From Thermoanaerobaculia bacterium (GTDB lineage: Bacteria; Acidobacteriota; Thermoanaerobaculia; UBA5066): 64,000 bases of DNA. Both the position numbers and the translations under genes were made by a program. Of the stretch, positions 45,204 to 53,526 are shown piece after piece (positions within the stretch are counted from its first letter, which is position 1; each line of letters begins with the position of its first letter). The stretch lies in contig JAJVIN010000001.1 of the NCBI GenBank assembly GCA_022071945.1, forward strand, positions 372,001 through 436,000, in the 5' to 3' direction. A model generated the notes under the pieces. That model saw only the letters and a list, made by a program, of their open reading frames with translations. It searched no databases and had not been told where the DNA came from.

Positions 45204-45512
45204 CAGTTGCCTCCTTGAGTGAGGGGTTCGTTCGTGGCGCCAAGTGAGTGAGGGGTCGCTTCTCGCTGGATCCTCCCGGGCCGGAAGGGATGTCGGCTCT
45301 TCAGGCCGCCTGGCGTTTCCAGATAGGCGCGCATGGATACCGAACGAGCTTACACGTTCTGGAAGGACCAGGCGTGGCCTTCCTCCAGTTTTGGGCTCGC
45401 GTACGTTCTCGCAGGAAGGCGAGGATCAAGAATCGGCGAATTGAACTCTCTTCCAGGTGCGCCCTTCTCGACTCCCGATTGCTGGTAGATTGCCCGTTTG
45501 AGGTGATTGATC
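45204..45512. other. Divergent intergenic region (309 bp)
   Basis: This gap separates the DUF3300 gene from the AI-2E-type permease gene and must hold both promoters. An 11-base direct repeat (GAGTGAGGGGT) occurs twice near 45214-45255. I see no convincing -35/-10 pair, small gene or RNA structure. Confidence 0.5.
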
Positions 45513-46601
45513 ATGGCCGAGCCCCGGAATGACCTCGCCCGCATCGTTTTCTCCGTCCTTTGTCTGTGCGCCCTCCTCCTGGCATCCGTGTGGATCGTCT
45601 TGCCGTTCATGGCCGCGATCGTGTGGGGGGCCACCATCGTGATCGCGACGTGGCCGGTCCTCATCTCCCTGCAGAAGCGCCTGCGAGGGAGCCGGGGCCT
45701 TGCAACGGCCGTTCTGGTCGTCGTCTTGCTGAGCATCGTTTTCGTGCCGTTCCTGATGGCGATGGCCTCCCTGTTCGGAAGCCTGGACGACATCACGGCC
45801 AAGCTGAAGGCCCTCGAGACGATGCAGGTTCCGCCCCCGCCCGAGTGGGTGGCGAAGGTTCCCGTGGTCGGGACCAAGGCGAGTGACTACTGGCGGAGCA
45901 TCGGCGGGGAGGGGATGAAGGACCTCGTCGCGCAAGTGGCTCCCTACGCCAGCAGCATCCTCAAGTGGTTCGCCGGGAAGGCCGGCAGTGTGGGGGCCGC
46001 CCTTGCTCAGTTTCTTCTGACGATCGTCGTGGCGGCCGTCTTCTACTCGAACGGCGAGGCGGCGGCCGACCGCGTGATCAGGTTCGCGCGCCGTCTGGCG
46101 GGAGATCGTGGAGAGGGGGTCATGCGCCTGGCTGGTCAAGCCATCCGCGGGGTCGCCCTCGGGGTGGTCGTGACGGCAATCGGACAGACCCTGATCGCCG
46201 GTGTCGGTCTGGCCATCGCAGGCGTCCCGCTCGCGAGCATCCTCACCGTTCTCATCTTCGTCCTCTGCATCGCGCAGATCGGCCCGATCCTGATCATGTT
46301 GCCCGCCGTGATCTGGCTCTTCATCAGCGATCAACCCGGCTGGGGAACCTTTCTTCTCGTCTGGACAGTGATCGTGGGAACGATGGACAACGTCGTCCGG
46401 CCCATCCTGATCAAGAAGGGCGCCGACCTCCCCCTTCTGCTCATCTTCACAGGTGTCATCGGGGGCCTGATCTCGCTCGGCCTGATCGGCATCTTCGTTG
46501 GTCCCGTCATCCTGGCGGTCAGCCACACCCTCATGGAAGCCTGGCTCGACGATGCCGAGAAACTCCCCGGCTCCAATGGACAGCAAGAATCGCGGACCTG
46601 A
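45513..46601 (+). CDS. AI-2E-family (YdiK/PerM-type) membrane transporter
   Basis: This 362-residue inner-membrane protein has about eight hydrophobic segments: two at the N-terminus (about 10-60), one at about 65-85 and the rest after residue 150. The conserved C-terminal motif of the family is present (PAVIWLFISDQPGWGTFLLVW and DNVVRPILIKKGADLPLLLIFTGVIGGL, in pieces). Family members export small molecules or ions; substrates are uncertain. The ATG at 45513 has GAGGTGA six bases upstream. The K+ channel gene follows after 3 bp, so they are coupled. Confidence 0.87.
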   Translation: MAEPRNDLARIVFSVLCLCALLLASVWIVLPFMAAIVWGATIVIATWPVLISLQKRLRGSRGLATAVLVVVLLSIVFVPFLMAMASLFGSLDDITAKLKALETMQVPPPPEWVAKVPVVGTKASDYWRSIGGEGMKDLVAQVAPYASSILKWFAGKAGSVGAALAQFLLTIVVAAVFYSNGEAAADRVIRFARRLAGDRGEGVMRLAGQAIRGVALGVVVTAIGQTLIAGVGLAIAGVPLASILTVLIFVLCIAQIGPILIMLPAVIWLFISDQPGWGTFLLVWTVIVGTMDNVVRPILIKKGADLPLLLIFTGVIGGLISLGLIGIFVGPVILAVSHTLMEAWLDDAEKLPGSNGQQESRT

Positions 46602-46604
46602 CAG

Positions 46605-47282
46605 TTGAATCCACGCGTCAGGCAAATCGTTCGCTCCTACCTCGAGAAGCGGCACGCCGTCCTCTTCTTTTCGCTCCTTCTTTCCCTGGTGGTGGTGCCC
46701 GTCCTGGCCGCGCTGGGCTTCAGCAGCACCATTCTCGAGGCGTTTCTCCTCTTGAACATTCTCCTGGCGGCCACCGGAGCCGAGAAAAGGGGAAGGGCCC
46801 TTTTCCTGGTCGTCGTGGGGGTCGTTTTCGCGGCTCGCCTGATCGGACTTCTCCTCGGAAGCCGCGGGGTCAGCGACGGGGCGTCCTTCGCGGTCGCGGC
46901 GCTGATGCTGTCGGCGGCCGTCAGTTCCTTTCGCTTCGCCATGCGGTCGAAGACGGTGGATTCCGAGCACATCTACGCCGCCCTTAGCGCCTATCTTCTG
47001 GCCGCGCAGTTCTTCGGAATTCTGGCCACGACGCTCGAACAGGTCGTTCCCGGCTCGTACTCCGGCGCCTCTCTGACGCAACCCGGCAGCTTCCCGATCC
47101 CCCAGGGGATCTACTTCAGCTTCGTCACGATCGCGACTCTGGGCTACGGCGACATCGTCCCCGCCACGGATCTCTCGCGCGGGATCACCGTGGTCGAGGC
47201 TGTCGCGGGGCAGCTCTACATCGCCGTTCTCGTCGCCCGGCTCGTTTCCGGCTACGGCGCCAAGGGGGCGGCGTCCGACTGA
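46605..47282 (+). CDS. Potassium channel-family protein
   Basis: This 225-residue protein from a TTG at 46605 has about four N-terminal membrane segments (about 18-110) and then a pore module (about 125-215). The selectivity filter is TLGYGD (178-183) with the preceding pore helix IYFSFVTIA and a following inner helix. No RCK or cyclic-nucleotide domain is attached. The start codon lies 3 bp after the upstream stop and is probably translated by coupling. Its 3' end overlaps the convergent membrane-protein gene by 31 bp. Confidence 0.85.
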   Translation: MNPRVRQIVRSYLEKRHAVLFFSLLLSLVVVPVLAALGFSSTILEAFLLLNILLAATGAEKRGRALFLVVVGVVFAARLIGLLLGSRGVSDGASFAVAALMLSAAVSSFRFAMRSKTVDSEHIYAALSAYLLAAQFFGILATTLEQVVPGSYSGASLTQPGSFPIPQGIYFSFVTIATLGYGDIVPATDLSRGITVVEAVAGQLYIAVLVARLVSGYGAKGAASD

Positions 47283-47947
47283 GGGCCGCCGCCCTCCAGG
47301 TGAGAGGTTCTGAGGTTGGACAGGAGCACGTGCGCGCCAACCAGAAGGGCCCAGAACGGGAAGACCAGGGGGCTCCACGAGAACCGGCCGCTCGTCAAGA
47401 GCAACAGGAGGGCGGCACCGTAGCCCGAGACCGCGAGCCATCCGGGAAGGAACTTGGTCCTCACGGCGATCGTGCAGGTCGAGATCATGAAGACCCCGGC
47501 CATCTTCATCGCGTAGACGTTCATCAGCTGGTAGGCCACGGTGCGCCCAAACGAGTAGAGACCGGACTCCACGAGCTGGTCTCGCATGGTTCCATGGAGC
47601 ATCAAGAGCGTTCCCGCCACCGCGGCGGATGAAAACAGCATGGCGAGGAACAGGAGGCCGCTGCCGAGAAAGACGGTCGCGAAGAACTTGTCCTCGAGCA
47701 CCCCCATGCGGTCCCTGAGGACTCCCATGAACCAGAGGAACGCGATGCCCGCGAAAGGGAGCAGGCTGAGGGCGAGCTGGACCTGCCTCCAGCCGCCCGG
47801 CAAGAGCGGGTGGGCGTCTCCCGGATTCGCCGGCACGGCCGACCGGATCAAGACCAGAGCGGTGAAGAGAAGCAGCGAGAAGGCGATTCCGGCGATCGCT
47901 CCCGCCCGCGGCGCTTTCAAGCTCTTCCGGATCAGCGCATCTTCCAT
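47252..47947 (-). CDS. Polytopic membrane protein of unknown function
   Basis: This 231-residue protein has about six transmembrane segments (about 18-36, 55-75, 90-115, 140-160, 165-185, 190-210). Its ATG at 47947 has GGAGGGAGCGGG just upstream; the frame extends to 48268 but without membrane or family features. The sequence (LSLLPFAGIAFLWFMGVLRDRMG) looks like a small integral membrane protein seen in actinobacteria and acidobacteria. I cannot name it. It is convergent with, and overlaps by 31 bp, the K+ channel gene. Confidence 0.65.
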   Translation of the reverse strand: MEDALIRKSLKAPRAGAIAGIAFSLLLFTALVLIRSAVPANPGDAHPLLPGGWRQVQLALSLLPFAGIAFLWFMGVLRDRMGVLEDKFFATVFLGSGLLFLAMLFSSAAVAGTLLMLHGTMRDQLVESGLYSFGRTVAYQLMNVYAMKMAGVFMISTCTIAVRTKFLPGWLAVSGYGAALLLLLTSGRFSWSPLVFPFWALLVGAHVLLSNLRTSHLEGGGPQSDAAPLAP

Positions 47948-48212
47948 CCCGCTCCCTCCTCCGGGCTCCCGACCATCATGCGTCCCGTCCCCGGTTGGCC
48001 TGTCGGGTCTCTCGTCGCGGGTATAGTCGCATTCCTCATGGGGTCTCTTCACGCCGCCGGGCCTTCCCTGCCCGTAAGCCGAAGACGCCGCGCAACGGCT
48101 CCTCCCTCGGGAACCGCGACACGGAAAGGCCCTTGTTAGTGGGACAGACCCGCCGGGAACCCTCGGGGAACAGCCTGCCCGGCAAGTTCGCACGTCGCGA
48201 GGAACCAACAGA

Positions 48213-49310
48213 GTGAGGTTCTTCATGTGGAAACAGGTCCTCCCGGCAATTCTCCTTACCGGCGCCATCCTTTCCCCTGGCAGGGCCGGTTCCCAAGAGC
48301 CCGCGCCGCATCAGGTTCCCGCCCTGGCGCGGATCGTGATCCTCGCCACCGGAGGCACGATCGCCGGCGTGCAGCCGAAGGAAGGCGAGGCCGCCTATCG
48401 GTCGGGGCAAGTCTCTGTCGATTCGCTCGTCCGGGCCGTGCCTGACCTCGAGAAGCTCGCCTCGATCACGGGCGAGCAGATCGCCAGCATCGGCAGCCAG
48501 AACATGAGTGACTTCGTCTGGATCAAGCTCGCGCGCCGCGCCTCGGAGCTCCTCCTTTCCCCTGACGTCGACGGCCTCGTCATCACCCACGGCACGGACA
48601 CTCTCGAGGAGACGGCATTCTTCCTGAGCCTCGTTCTGAAGACAGACAAACCCGTCGTCGTCGTCGGGTCGATGCGTCCTTCAACGGAACTGAGCGCCGA
48701 CGGACCTCTCAACCTCTACAACGCCGTCGCCGTTGCCGCCGATCCGAGGGCGGCGGGCCGGGGCGTCCTGGTCGTCGCGAACGACACCCTTCATGCGGCG
48801 CGGCTCGTCCAGAAGGCTCACACAACCGCGGTCCAGGCATTCGTTTCGGCAAACCGCGGCCCCGCGGGAGAGCTCCTGAAAGGAGCGAAGACCACCTACT
48901 TCTTGCCTCCCTCCGCCACGGCCTCCTCGAGAACTTTCCCGATCGCCGGGCTCTCCGCCCTTCCGCGCGTCGACATCATCTACGCGCACGAGAACGCTGA
49001 CGGAACCTTCGTGAAAGCCGCGGTGGCCGCCGGAGCGAAGGGTCTCGTCCTCGCGGGCGTCGGAGATGGAAACGGGACAAACGAGCTCATCGAGGCCCTC
49101 GCCGAGGCGGCCCGGAGCGGAGTGGCGGTGGTGAGGAGCACGCGTGTCGGAAGCGGGATCGTCCGGCGCAACATCGAGGTCGACGATGACAGCCTCGGTT
49201 TCGTCGCAGCGATGGATCTGAACCCCCAGAAGGCCCGCGTTCTCTTGCGGCTGGCCCTGACGAAGACGAAGGATGTGAAGGAGATCCAGAGGATATTCGA
49301 GGAGAACTGA
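48213..49310 (+). CDS. Exported type II L-asparaginase
   Basis: This enzyme of up to 365 residues hydrolyses asparagine to aspartate and ammonia, here probably in the periplasm because of a signal peptide (about 5-25). The two active-site threonine motifs are intact (ILATGGTIAGV at about 44-54 and VITHGTDTLEET at about 128-139), as are SMRPSTELSADGPLNL and the C-terminal GIVRRN-like loop. The start is either the GTG at 48213 (AGGA about ten bases upstream) or the ATG at 48225 (GAGG six bases upstream). The gene stands alone between a divergent membrane-protein gene and PPK2. Confidence 0.93.
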   Translation: MRFFMWKQVLPAILLTGAILSPGRAGSQEPAPHQVPALARIVILATGGTIAGVQPKEGEAAYRSGQVSVDSLVRAVPDLEKLASITGEQIASIGSQNMSDFVWIKLARRASELLLSPDVDGLVITHGTDTLEETAFFLSLVLKTDKPVVVVGSMRPSTELSADGPLNLYNAVAVAADPRAAGRGVLVVANDTLHAARLVQKAHTTAVQAFVSANRGPAGELLKGAKTTYFLPPSATASSRTFPIAGLSALPRVDIIYAHENADGTFVKAAVAAGAKGLVLAGVGDGNGTNELIEALAEAARSGVAVVRSTRVGSGIVRRNIEVDDDSLGFVAAMDLNPQKARVLLRLALTKTKDVKEIQRIFEEN

Positions 49311-49449
49311 ACAGTGGCTCTCGGGTTCTTGTTGAGGGTCCCGCGAGGCCCTCGACCCTTTGGTCGCAGCTCTCCGTGCCAGCCGTTGTGCAGTAGGATG
49401 GACATGAAGGAAATCGCCTTCCACAACGAGAGGGATCAAAGGAGGAGAT

Positions 49450-50319
49450 GTGGGCAAGAAGGCCGGCAAGAAGAAGAGCAAGAAGGCAGCCGAAGCCGTC
49501 GAGGCGGCAGTGCCGGGCGGAGGGGGCGATGGCCAGGAATCGGGCGCCAGGCTCGGAAACAAAGACTACGAAAGAGAGCTGAAGACACTCCACGTCGAGC
49601 TCGTCAAGCTCCAGCGCTGGGTCGTCCATGCGGGTCTGAAGGTGTGCATCGTCTTCGAGGGCCGGGACGGTGCCGGCAAGGGCGGGACAATCAAGGCCAT
49701 CACCGAGCGAGTGAGCCCCCGCGTCTTCCGGGTGGTCGCCCTTCCGGCGCCGACCGAACGGGAAAAGACGCAGATGTACATTCAGCGATACCTCCCCCAC
49801 TTCCCGGCAGCCGGTGAAATCGTGATCTTCGATCGGAGCTGGTACAACAGGGCGGGTGTCGAACGCGTCATGGGCTTCACCCCCGAGGACAAGGTGAAGG
49901 CCTTTCTCAACGCGGTTCCCCTCGTCGAGAAGGCAATGGTCGAATCGGGCATCATCCTCATCAAGTACTGGCTGGAGGTGAGCCCCGAGGAACAGACGCG
50001 CCGCCTCACCGCGCGGTTCGAGGACGGCCGGAAGACCTGGAAGCTGTCGCCGATGGATCTCAAGTCGTATAGCCGGTGGTACGACTACTCGCGAGCCCGG
50101 GACGACATGTTCGCGGCCACCGACACCGCCTGGGCTCCCTGGTTCGTGGCCCGGTCCGAGGACAAGAAGCGAGTCCGGCTCAACATCATCAGCGACCTCC
50201 TCTCCAGAATCCCCTACCAGGATCTGCCGGTCGAGAAGATCGACCTGCCGAAGAGGCAGAAACCGGGTGACTACGTCGAACCCAAGTACCCGTACAAGTA
50301 CGTCGAAGAGAAGTTCTGA
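49450..50319 (+). CDS. ppk2: Polyphosphate kinase 2 (PPK2)
   Basis: This 289-residue cytoplasmic enzyme transfers phosphate between polyphosphate and nucleoside diphosphates. After a Lys/Ala-rich N-terminal tail (about 1-35) comes the P-loop kinase fold: Walker A in FEGRDGAGKGG (about 69-79), lid region, and DRSWYNRAGVERVMGF (about 128-143), the PPK2 signature. A single PPK2 domain and the motif context fit class I (ADP-accepting) enzymes. The GTG start at 49450 is set by AAAGGAGGAGAT immediately upstream. It complements the phosphate-uptake operon in the same window, although the two are far apart. Confidence 0.93.
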   Translation: MGKKAGKKKSKKAAEAVEAAVPGGGGDGQESGARLGNKDYERELKTLHVELVKLQRWVVHAGLKVCIVFEGRDGAGKGGTIKAITERVSPRVFRVVALPAPTEREKTQMYIQRYLPHFPAAGEIVIFDRSWYNRAGVERVMGFTPEDKVKAFLNAVPLVEKAMVESGIILIKYWLEVSPEEQTRRLTARFEDGRKTWKLSPMDLKSYSRWYDYSRARDDMFAATDTAWAPWFVARSEDKKRVRLNIISDLLSRIPYQDLPVEKIDLPKRQKPGDYVEPKYPYKYVEEKF

Positions 50320-50453
50320 CAAGGCTCTATTCCCCAAATGGGTTGGAGGGCGGCTCGAATCCCTCCTCCAGCCCGAGACTCGAGCCCGGCAGGTTCGAGA
50401 GACACGCCAGGCTCCCCCCCGCGAAGCATGAACCGCGGAAAGGAGACCCGCTC

Positions 50454-51056
50454 ATGACGTCCCGCACAACTTTTCGCCTGTCCTTCGTGCTCTCCCTCGC
50501 ACTTGGCGTGTCCGGAACGCTCCGGGCCCAGGAGACTCCGAAACCGGCCAACACGCCCGTCCTGACTCCCTCGACGATGCACGTCACCGTTCCCGGCGAG
50601 GCCGGGAAGCCCGCGCAGCAAGGGTGGGTCAAGCCAGGCGGTGAGATCAAGACCGACGAATACGGGAACCCGATCCAGAATCTGGGCCCCCCGAACCTGA
50701 CCCCCGTTCCAGGTGCTCAGCCCGCTCCACCCGCCAAACCGAAGAAAGCTGCCCCGTCCACCGGAGCAGCCGCCCCGGCGCCCTCCGTTTCGATTCCCGT
50801 TGGTCCGGCTCCTTCCGGCCCAGCGGTCGCGACAGGCGCGAACATCGTCAATATCCGGGGCGTCCTCAAGACTTTCGAACCCGGGAAGTCGCTGACGATG
50901 ACCGTCCGGGGCACGGGAAAAGACGTGACCTACACCCTGGCACCGAATGCTCAGGTTCCCGAGGGGCTAAAGGCGGGGGACCCAGTGCGAATCCGGGTTC
51001 AGGCGGCCGAAAAGGGCAAGGTCGTCGACAGAGTGCAAATCGTCACGCCGAAGTGA
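50454..51056 (+). CDS. Exported Pro/Ala-rich protein with C-terminal OB-like domain
   Basis: This 200-residue protein has a signal peptide (about 1-25, LSFVLSLALGVSGTLRAQ). A Pro/Ala/Lys-rich disordered middle (about 30-130) leads to a compact C-terminal beta domain (about 130-200: IVNIRGVLKTFEPGKSLTM and then KVVDRVQIV) that looks like a small OB-type or S1-like barrel. AAAGGAG precedes the ATG. It is convergent with the sortase gene (19 bp). I do not recognise the family. Confidence 0.62.
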   Translation: MTSRTTFRLSFVLSLALGVSGTLRAQETPKPANTPVLTPSTMHVTVPGEAGKPAQQGWVKPGGEIKTDEYGNPIQNLGPPNLTPVPGAQPAPPAKPKKAAPSTGAAAPAPSVSIPVGPAPSGPAVATGANIVNIRGVLKTFEPGKSLTMTVRGTGKDVTYTLAPNAQVPEGLKAGDPVRIRVQAAEKGKVVDRVQIVTPK

Positions 51057-51075
51057 CCCGGACCTCGTGTGGTGC

Positions 51076-51729
51076 TCAGGGAGTCTGCGCGGCAGGACTC
51101 TCGGACAGCACGGCGCGAACGATGAACCGCTGTGGGGCGTCGCCCACGAAGTAGAACGGGTAGCACGTCACGAGGGTCAGCACGGGCTCGGCCGAGGGGT
51201 CGAGGACGTGGACGTCCTCGGGCGCGACGATCGTGATCGACTTGACCGTGTAGGTCATCCTTCCCGTCCCGGTTTCGAGCTCGAGTAGATCGCCGAGAGC
51301 GATGTCCTTCAAACCCCGGAAAAAGCCGTCCCGATGGCCCGCGATCCCTACATTGCCCGGCTTGTCCGGCCTGGCCGTGCCCTCGATGTAACCCACTCCC
51401 CTGTTCAGGTTCAGCTCGCTCGTCCCCTCGAAAACCGGAACCTCGAGCTTGATCTGGGGGATGTGGAGAACCGCAAGAGCCTCTCCGGACCTCTCTTTTC
51501 GGCTCGCGAGATACGCCTTCACCCGCTCGGGAGACCACAGGCTCGTGTCGGGAGGAGCTCCCGACAGCCGGTCCCTGAAGGTCGTCATGGCCAGCTTGCT
51601 CTGGACCCTGCCGAGTAAAACGGTTCCCCCGACGAGGCAGAGCAAGCCGATTCCTCCAGCAATCAGGACGAACTCGAGCCTGCGGAGCCACCAAGGGGAG
51701 GCGTCTTGACGCCCAACTGATCTCTTCAT
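51076..51729 (-). CDS. Class D-like sortase
   Basis: This 217-residue membrane-anchored transpeptidase has one N-terminal transmembrane segment (about 18-41) and a sortase beta-barrel (about 83-207). The catalytic triad is intact: His132 in NVGIAGHRDGFF, Cys189 in LTLVTCYPF and Arg201 in APQRFIVRA. The TCYPF-x-YxGDAPxR pattern is typical of class D sortases. The gene directly upstream on the same strand encodes its likely substrate with an LPKTG signal. An intrinsic terminator lies between them, so sortase expression may depend on read-through or on its own promoter. Sortases are uncommon in diderms, where they may join proteins to periplasmic or cell-wall acceptors. Confidence 0.9.
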   Translation of the reverse strand: MKRSVGRQDASPWWLRRLEFVLIAGGIGLLCLVGGTVLLGRVQSKLAMTTFRDRLSGAPPDTSLWSPERVKAYLASRKERSGEALAVLHIPQIKLEVPVFEGTSELNLNRGVGYIEGTARPDKPGNVGIAGHRDGFFRGLKDIALGDLLELETGTGRMTYTVKSITIVAPEDVHVLDPSAEPVLTLVTCYPFYFVGDAPQRFIVRAVLSESPAAQTP

Positions 51730-51749
51730 CGAGACTCTACGTGCCCACC

Positions 51750-51790
51750 AAAAGAAAAAGGGCCCCGCGGACGGTCCGCCGCGGAGCCCC
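51750..51790 (-). terminator. Intrinsic terminator between LPXTG gene and sortase gene
   Basis: On the minus strand GGGCTCCGCGG pairs with CCGCGGGGCCC (one G-U wobble) around a short loop, followed by TTTTTCTTTT. It lies right after the LPXTG-gene stop and before the sortase start, so it should limit sortase transcription from the upstream promoter. Confidence 0.85.
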
Positions 51791-51798
51791 TGCCAAAA

Positions 51799-52518
51799 CT
51801 AGCGAGAAAGGCGGTACTTGCGGAGCCCGGAGCCGAGGGCGACGGAGGCGGCGCCCAGAAGCCCGAGGAGAGCGAGCGGGCTGCCCGTCTTCGGGAGCTT
51901 CTTGGGCTCTTCGGCCGGAGCCGGAGCAGCCGGGGCAGGAGCCGGCTCGGCCTTCGGGGCCGGGGCGGGCTCAGCCTTCGGAGCCTCGGCGGGGCCAGCG
52001 CCCGTCGCGGACTTCGAGGTCGCCGACTCGAGCTTGTGAGACGTGTGAACGATCGTCGCGGTGAGCTTCATGCCCGGGGTCAGGTCGGAGAGGGCGGTCT
52101 CACCGCGGCCCTCGACGTTGAAGCGGAAGCCGGTCGGGACCTTGTAGGTATGCAGGCCGTCCTTTTCCTTGGTGACGAGCGTCGAACCCTGAACCTTGAA
52201 GACCTCTGCTTCCTTGATCGTCGTGGTCTTCACTTCGACGGGCTTGGTGGTGGTGGTGATCGTCTGGGTCAGAACCGTGCCGATCTTCAGCTCGTCGAGA
52301 CCAACTTCCTTGCCATCCACCATGGCCTTCTTGCCGGCGGGAACCTGGAACTCCTTCACGGAGCCATCGGCCAGCTGGACGATGACGGAGTTCGCGGTCT
52401 TGCCGATGACGGTGCCCTGCTTGACCTCGGTCGTGACCGTGGCCTGCGCGAGGGCGGTGGCCGTCATACCGAGGGTGATGGCGGCGGCCGCGAGGGTCAA
52501 TGTGAGAGAACGCTTCAT
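51799..52518 (-). CDS. LPXTG-anchored surface/periplasmic protein, sortase substrate
   Basis: This 239-residue protein has a signal peptide (about 1-25) and a beta-rich body (about 28-165: VIGKTANSVIVQLADGSVKEF and TYKVPTGFRFNVEGRGETA). An Ala/Pro/Glu/Lys spacer with PKAEPAPA repeats (about 175-207) leads to a complete cell-wall sorting signal: LPKTGS (208-213), a hydrophobic helix (214-230) and a basic tail RKYRLSR. GAGGAGG precedes the ATG. Its position directly upstream of a sortase gene makes it the obvious substrate. The function of the body is unknown. Confidence 0.88.
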   Translation of the reverse strand: MKRSLTLTLAAAAITLGMTATALAQATVTTEVKQGTVIGKTANSVIVQLADGSVKEFQVPAGKKAMVDGKEVGLDELKIGTVLTQTITTTTKPVEVKTTTIKEAEVFKVQGSTLVTKEKDGLHTYKVPTGFRFNVEGRGETALSDLTPGMKLTATIVHTSHKLESATSKSATGAGPAEAPKAEPAPAPKAEPAPAPAAPAPAEEPKKLPKTGSPLALLGLLGAASVALGSGLRKYRLSR

Positions 52519-52808
52519 GAATTTTCCTCCTCTTGTTTCCCGATTGATCTTCTCAGGGGTGAATCCCCTGGAAAGGACCGGAATGACCATTACTTGAACG
52601 TAGTCTCGGCCCTGGTCCCCTGGCAGGGAACGACCTAGTCGAGACCATGGGGACGCACACAGCGTAATACTAGGCACATCCGGCCAAGCTCGCAAGGGGA
52701 GAGGGCTATCTGCCGAATCCTGATGGGACCACGTCTCGAAGACGCCGGCCGGCGGAGACCCTAGAATGGCGCCTCGCGGCCTCTTGGGCCGAACTCGAAA
52801 GGAACCAG

Positions 52809-53339
52809 ATGAGACTGACGCGAATAGGATTCACGGGCCTCCTGCTGCTGGCCCTGACGGCTGGCTGCTCGAGCTTGAAGACGAGCACCGACTACGTTCC
52901 GGGCACAGACTTCGGTGGCTTCAAGACCTTCTCGTTCGCGGAGGGTGCCAAGCCCAGGAACCCCGTGGCCCGGCGGAGCATCGAATACGCCGTGGCTCTC
53001 GCGCTGGAAGGGCGCGGATTCAAGCAGATGGAAAAGGGCGGCGACTTGACGGTCTTCGGCCACTTCATCGCCGACACCCGGACTCAGATCGACAGCTACG
53101 GGTACAGCATGACCGGCTGGTACGGCTGGGGTTGGTCGGCCGTTGCGCCCGCCGATGTCCGGGTCATTCCGGTCGGGACGCTCCTCCTCGACCTCGTCGA
53201 CGCCAAGTCGAACAAGCTCGTCTGGAGGGCGATGGTGCAAGATGACATCTCGACCACGATCGAGCCCGAGGAGCGCGAGAAGAAGGCCATCAGAATCGCC
53301 AAAGAGCTCTTCGCCGGCTTCCCGCCTGTCCCGAAGTGA
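52809..53339 (+). CDS. DUF4136 lipoprotein
   Basis: This 176-residue lipoprotein has a signal peptide with lipobox LTAGC (Cys20). The mature part has the DUF4136 frame STDYVPGTDFGGFKTFSFAEG, a helix with RRSIEYAVALALEGRGF, and the closing IPVGTLLLDLVDAKSNKLVWRAM. Between them is a Tyr/Trp/Gly patch (YGYSMTGWYGWGW). AAAGGA lies upstream of the ATG. It is closely related to the DUF4136 gene at 55831-56358, including that patch, and starts a group of beta-barrel genes. The 290-bp gap before it holds promoters and a GTCTCG/CGAGAC inverted pair near 52603-52645. Confidence 0.83.
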   Translation: MRLTRIGFTGLLLLALTAGCSSLKTSTDYVPGTDFGGFKTFSFAEGAKPRNPVARRSIEYAVALALEGRGFKQMEKGGDLTVFGHFIADTRTQIDSYGYSMTGWYGWGWSAVAPADVRVIPVGTLLLDLVDAKSNKLVWRAMVQDDISTTIEPEEREKKAIRIAKELFAGFPPVPK

Positions 53340-53437
53340 AGACCTGGCGGTCTCGACGCCGTAACCCCATGAGTTCGCCACCGTCCTTCCCGGTCGCCCG
53401 AAATCTGGCCCCTCCTGGGCCCGCCGACCCCAGCCGT

Positions 53438-53497
53438 CACACCCGGTGTCGTGACACCCGGTGTCGTCACACCAGTTGTAAGTGCAACCAATGTCGT
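53438..53497. repeat. 15-bp degenerate tandem repeat, about four copies
   Basis: CACACCCGGTGTCGT (53438), GACACCCGGTGTCGT (53453), CACACCAGTTGTAAG (53468) and TGCAACCAATGTCGT (53483) form a direct array that decays toward the gene. The core ACACCCGGTGT is itself nearly palindromic. It lies just upstream of the first beta-barrel gene and may be a multi-site operator. Confidence 0.75.
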
Positions 53498-53526
53498 CGC
53501 AGCAGATGAAGAAAGAAAGGACAACT

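Noticed and set aside
50335-50400. tRNA-like 3' segment (GGCTCGAATCCCTCC) after PPK2
   Set aside because: A T-loop-like CTCGAAT is present, but the flanking arms do not pair properly and no acceptor, D-arm or anticodon arm lies upstream.
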